From contig CAIYOB010000261.1 in NCBI GenBank assembly GCA_903927685.1, positions 1 through 5,737 on the forward strand: 5,737 bases of DNA, given 5' to 3'. The stretch is from an uncultured Planctomycetaceae bacterium (GTDB taxonomy: Bacteria > Planctomycetota > Planctomycetia > Pirellulales > Pirellulaceae). Under the pieces are notes generated by a model, which did not search any database, had not been told where the DNA came from, and worked only from the letters and a program-made list of their open reading frames with translations. Below are positions 5,111-5,737 of the stretch, in pieces. The translations under genes were made by a program, and so were the position numbers. The stretch's first letter is position 1. Every line of letters begins with the position of its first letter.

Positions 5111-5737
5111 ATGCAGAATCGTTGGAGCGTACTCAGTTTGGGCCTGTGCCTGTCCACCGCCATAGCCTGGACGGCGGCGGCGGCGGAGACGTCGTCCAAC
5201 CAGTACGGCAGCACGACCAGCAGCGCGCAGGGTAGTGCACGGGGCAGCACCAGCCGTAGCATCTCGCTGAACGAGAACGGCAAGCAGATTTCGATCACGG
5301 AGGACAGTTCCGGCATCACCGTCACGACGACGGAAACCGTGGCTGGGGAAGAGAAGAAGACCGAGGTGAAGGCGGCCAATGCGCGGGACCTAAAGGCCAA
5401 GGCCCCGGAGGCGTATCGTCTGTACGCACAGCACCTGGGCGGCGCCAAGAACTCGGCCAGCGCACGGGCCGGCAGCGGCTTCAGTTCGGGCGGCGCAAGC
5501 AGTTCCGGAGGCGGTTTCAGCTCGGGTGGCGGTTTCAGCTCGGGTCGCGGGAGCAGTTCCGGAGGCGCAAGCAGTTCCGGAGGCGGGAGCAGCTCCGGAG
5601 GCGGGACGAACCGTAGCGTTTCGTTCACCGAGAACGGGAAGACGGTCACCATTACCGAGAGCAGTGACTCGGGGATCACCGTCACCGTTACCGAGACGGT
5701 CGGCGGGAAAGGGAAGAAGACGGTTGCGAAAGCAGCC
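5111..5737 (+). CDS. Exported modular protein with Gly/Ser hexapeptide linker, 3' end outside window
   Basis: Function unknown. The frame is open to the window end, with 209 residues visible. ATG at 5111 has a strong ribosome binding site. Residues 1-25 (MQNRW, then SVLSLGLCLSTAIAWTAAAA) are a signal peptide with likely cleavage after TAAAA. Residues 27-46 are Ser/Thr/Gly-rich. Module 1 (47-110) begins with alternating polar and hydrophobic beta-like residues (SISLNENGKQISITE, then GITVTTTETV) and ends in a helix with DLKAKAPEAYRLY. Residues 124-165 are seven hexapeptides of the form [FS]-S-S-G-[GR]-[GA]. Module 2 (166 to the edge) repeats module 1 (SVSFTENGKTVTITE, GITVTVTETV, KKT.AKAA), with 29 of 43 aligned residues identical and one gap; its helical end is cut off. 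I have seen similar modules ending in PEAYxLY in planctomycete exported proteins but know no role. A surface or binding role is only a guess. Confidence 0.8.
   Translation, partial: MQNRWSVLSLGLCLSTAIAWTAAAAETSSNQYGSTTSSAQGSARGSTSRSISLNENGKQISITEDSSGITVTTTETVAGEEKKTEVKAANARDLKAKAPEAYRLYAQHLGGAKNSASARAGSGFSSGGASSSGGGFSSGGGFSSGRGSSSGGASSSGGGSSSGGGTNRSVSFTENGKTVTITESSDSGITVTVTETVGGKGKKTVAKAA
5249..5377 (+). repeat. Module copy 1 of an intragenic duplication
   Basis: Codes for residues 47-89 of the exported repeat protein. It pairs with 5606-5737: both carry RS.S..ENGK, then ITE, then SGITVT.TETV and KKT...KAA. The wobble positions have diverged, so the duplication is not recent. Confidence 0.75.
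5480..5605 (+). repeat. 18-bp coding minisatellite, seven units
   Basis: 126 bases split exactly into seven 18-base units coding FSSGGA, SSSGGG, FSSGGG, FSSGRG, SSSGGA, SSSGGG and SSSGGG. Several units share AGCAGTTCCGGAGGC, so copy number could change by slippage or recombination without shifting the frame. It forms the linker between the two modules. Confidence 0.85.
5606..5737 (+). repeat. Module copy 2 of an intragenic duplication, cut by the window edge
   Basis: Codes for residues 166-209 and matches 5249-5377. By analogy with copy 1 it should continue with a DLKAKAPEAYRLY-like helix beyond the window. Confidence 0.7.

Noticed and set aside
5104..5685. 193-codon minus-strand frame with PPELL-type repeats
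   Set aside because: The repeats are the antisense of the Gly/Ser minisatellite. The plus strand has a strong ribosome site, a signal peptide and a domain duplication conserved at protein level.

Overview
This is a GC-rich bacterial window that reads like a member of the Planctomycetes, probably near Pirellulales. The evidence is indirect: a heparinase II/III-type polysaccharide lyase, several Sec-exported enzymes, a small cytoplasmic protein of a type I associate with this phylum, and an intergenic repeat whose translation (NPKRQRG, or SLTLWV on the other strand) turns up as spurious small ORFs in planctomycete genomes. No RNA gene, CRISPR array, transposase or prophage gene is visible.

Layout. 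(1) 1-1752 (+) is the 3' part of a heparinase II/III family gene, cut by the left edge. (2) 1749-2897 (+) is an exported M14-like zinc peptidase; its ATG overlaps the lyase stop as ATGA, so the two are probably co-transcribed and translationally coupled. A heptamer tandem repeat sits in the last codons of the lyase. (3) 2898-3200 has no credible gene; it holds two strong hairpin regions and one planctomycete-type repeat. (4) 3201-3446 (-) is an 81-residue cytoplasmic protein with a good Shine-Dalgarno and a plausible promoter. (5) 3447-3731 is a divergent intergenic region. (6) 3732-5012 (+) is an exported SGNH/GDSL hydrolase with all four catalytic blocks and a C-terminal beta-rich domain. 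(7) 5111 to the right edge (+) is an exported protein with two copies of a beta-rich module joined by seven exact-length Gly/Ser hexapeptides, cut by the window end.

Working together. The lyase, peptidase and SGNH esterase-like enzyme are all predicted to act outside the cytoplasm (the lyase by family inference, since its N-terminus is missing). They fit extracellular or periplasmic breakdown of acidic, acylated or protein-linked polysaccharide: backbone cleavage, removal of ester groups, trimming of peptide. That is inference from family membership; no transporter, regulator or sulfatase is present to confirm a utilisation locus. The small minus-strand gene separates the lyase/peptidase pair from the SGNH gene, so these are at least two transcription units.

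Most noteworthy: an apparently missing internal block in the lyase, a substituted substrate-binding motif in the peptidase, repeat DNA read through as coding sequence at the lyase/peptidase junction, competing hairpins downstream of the small gene, and the modular tandem-repeat protein at the right edge.
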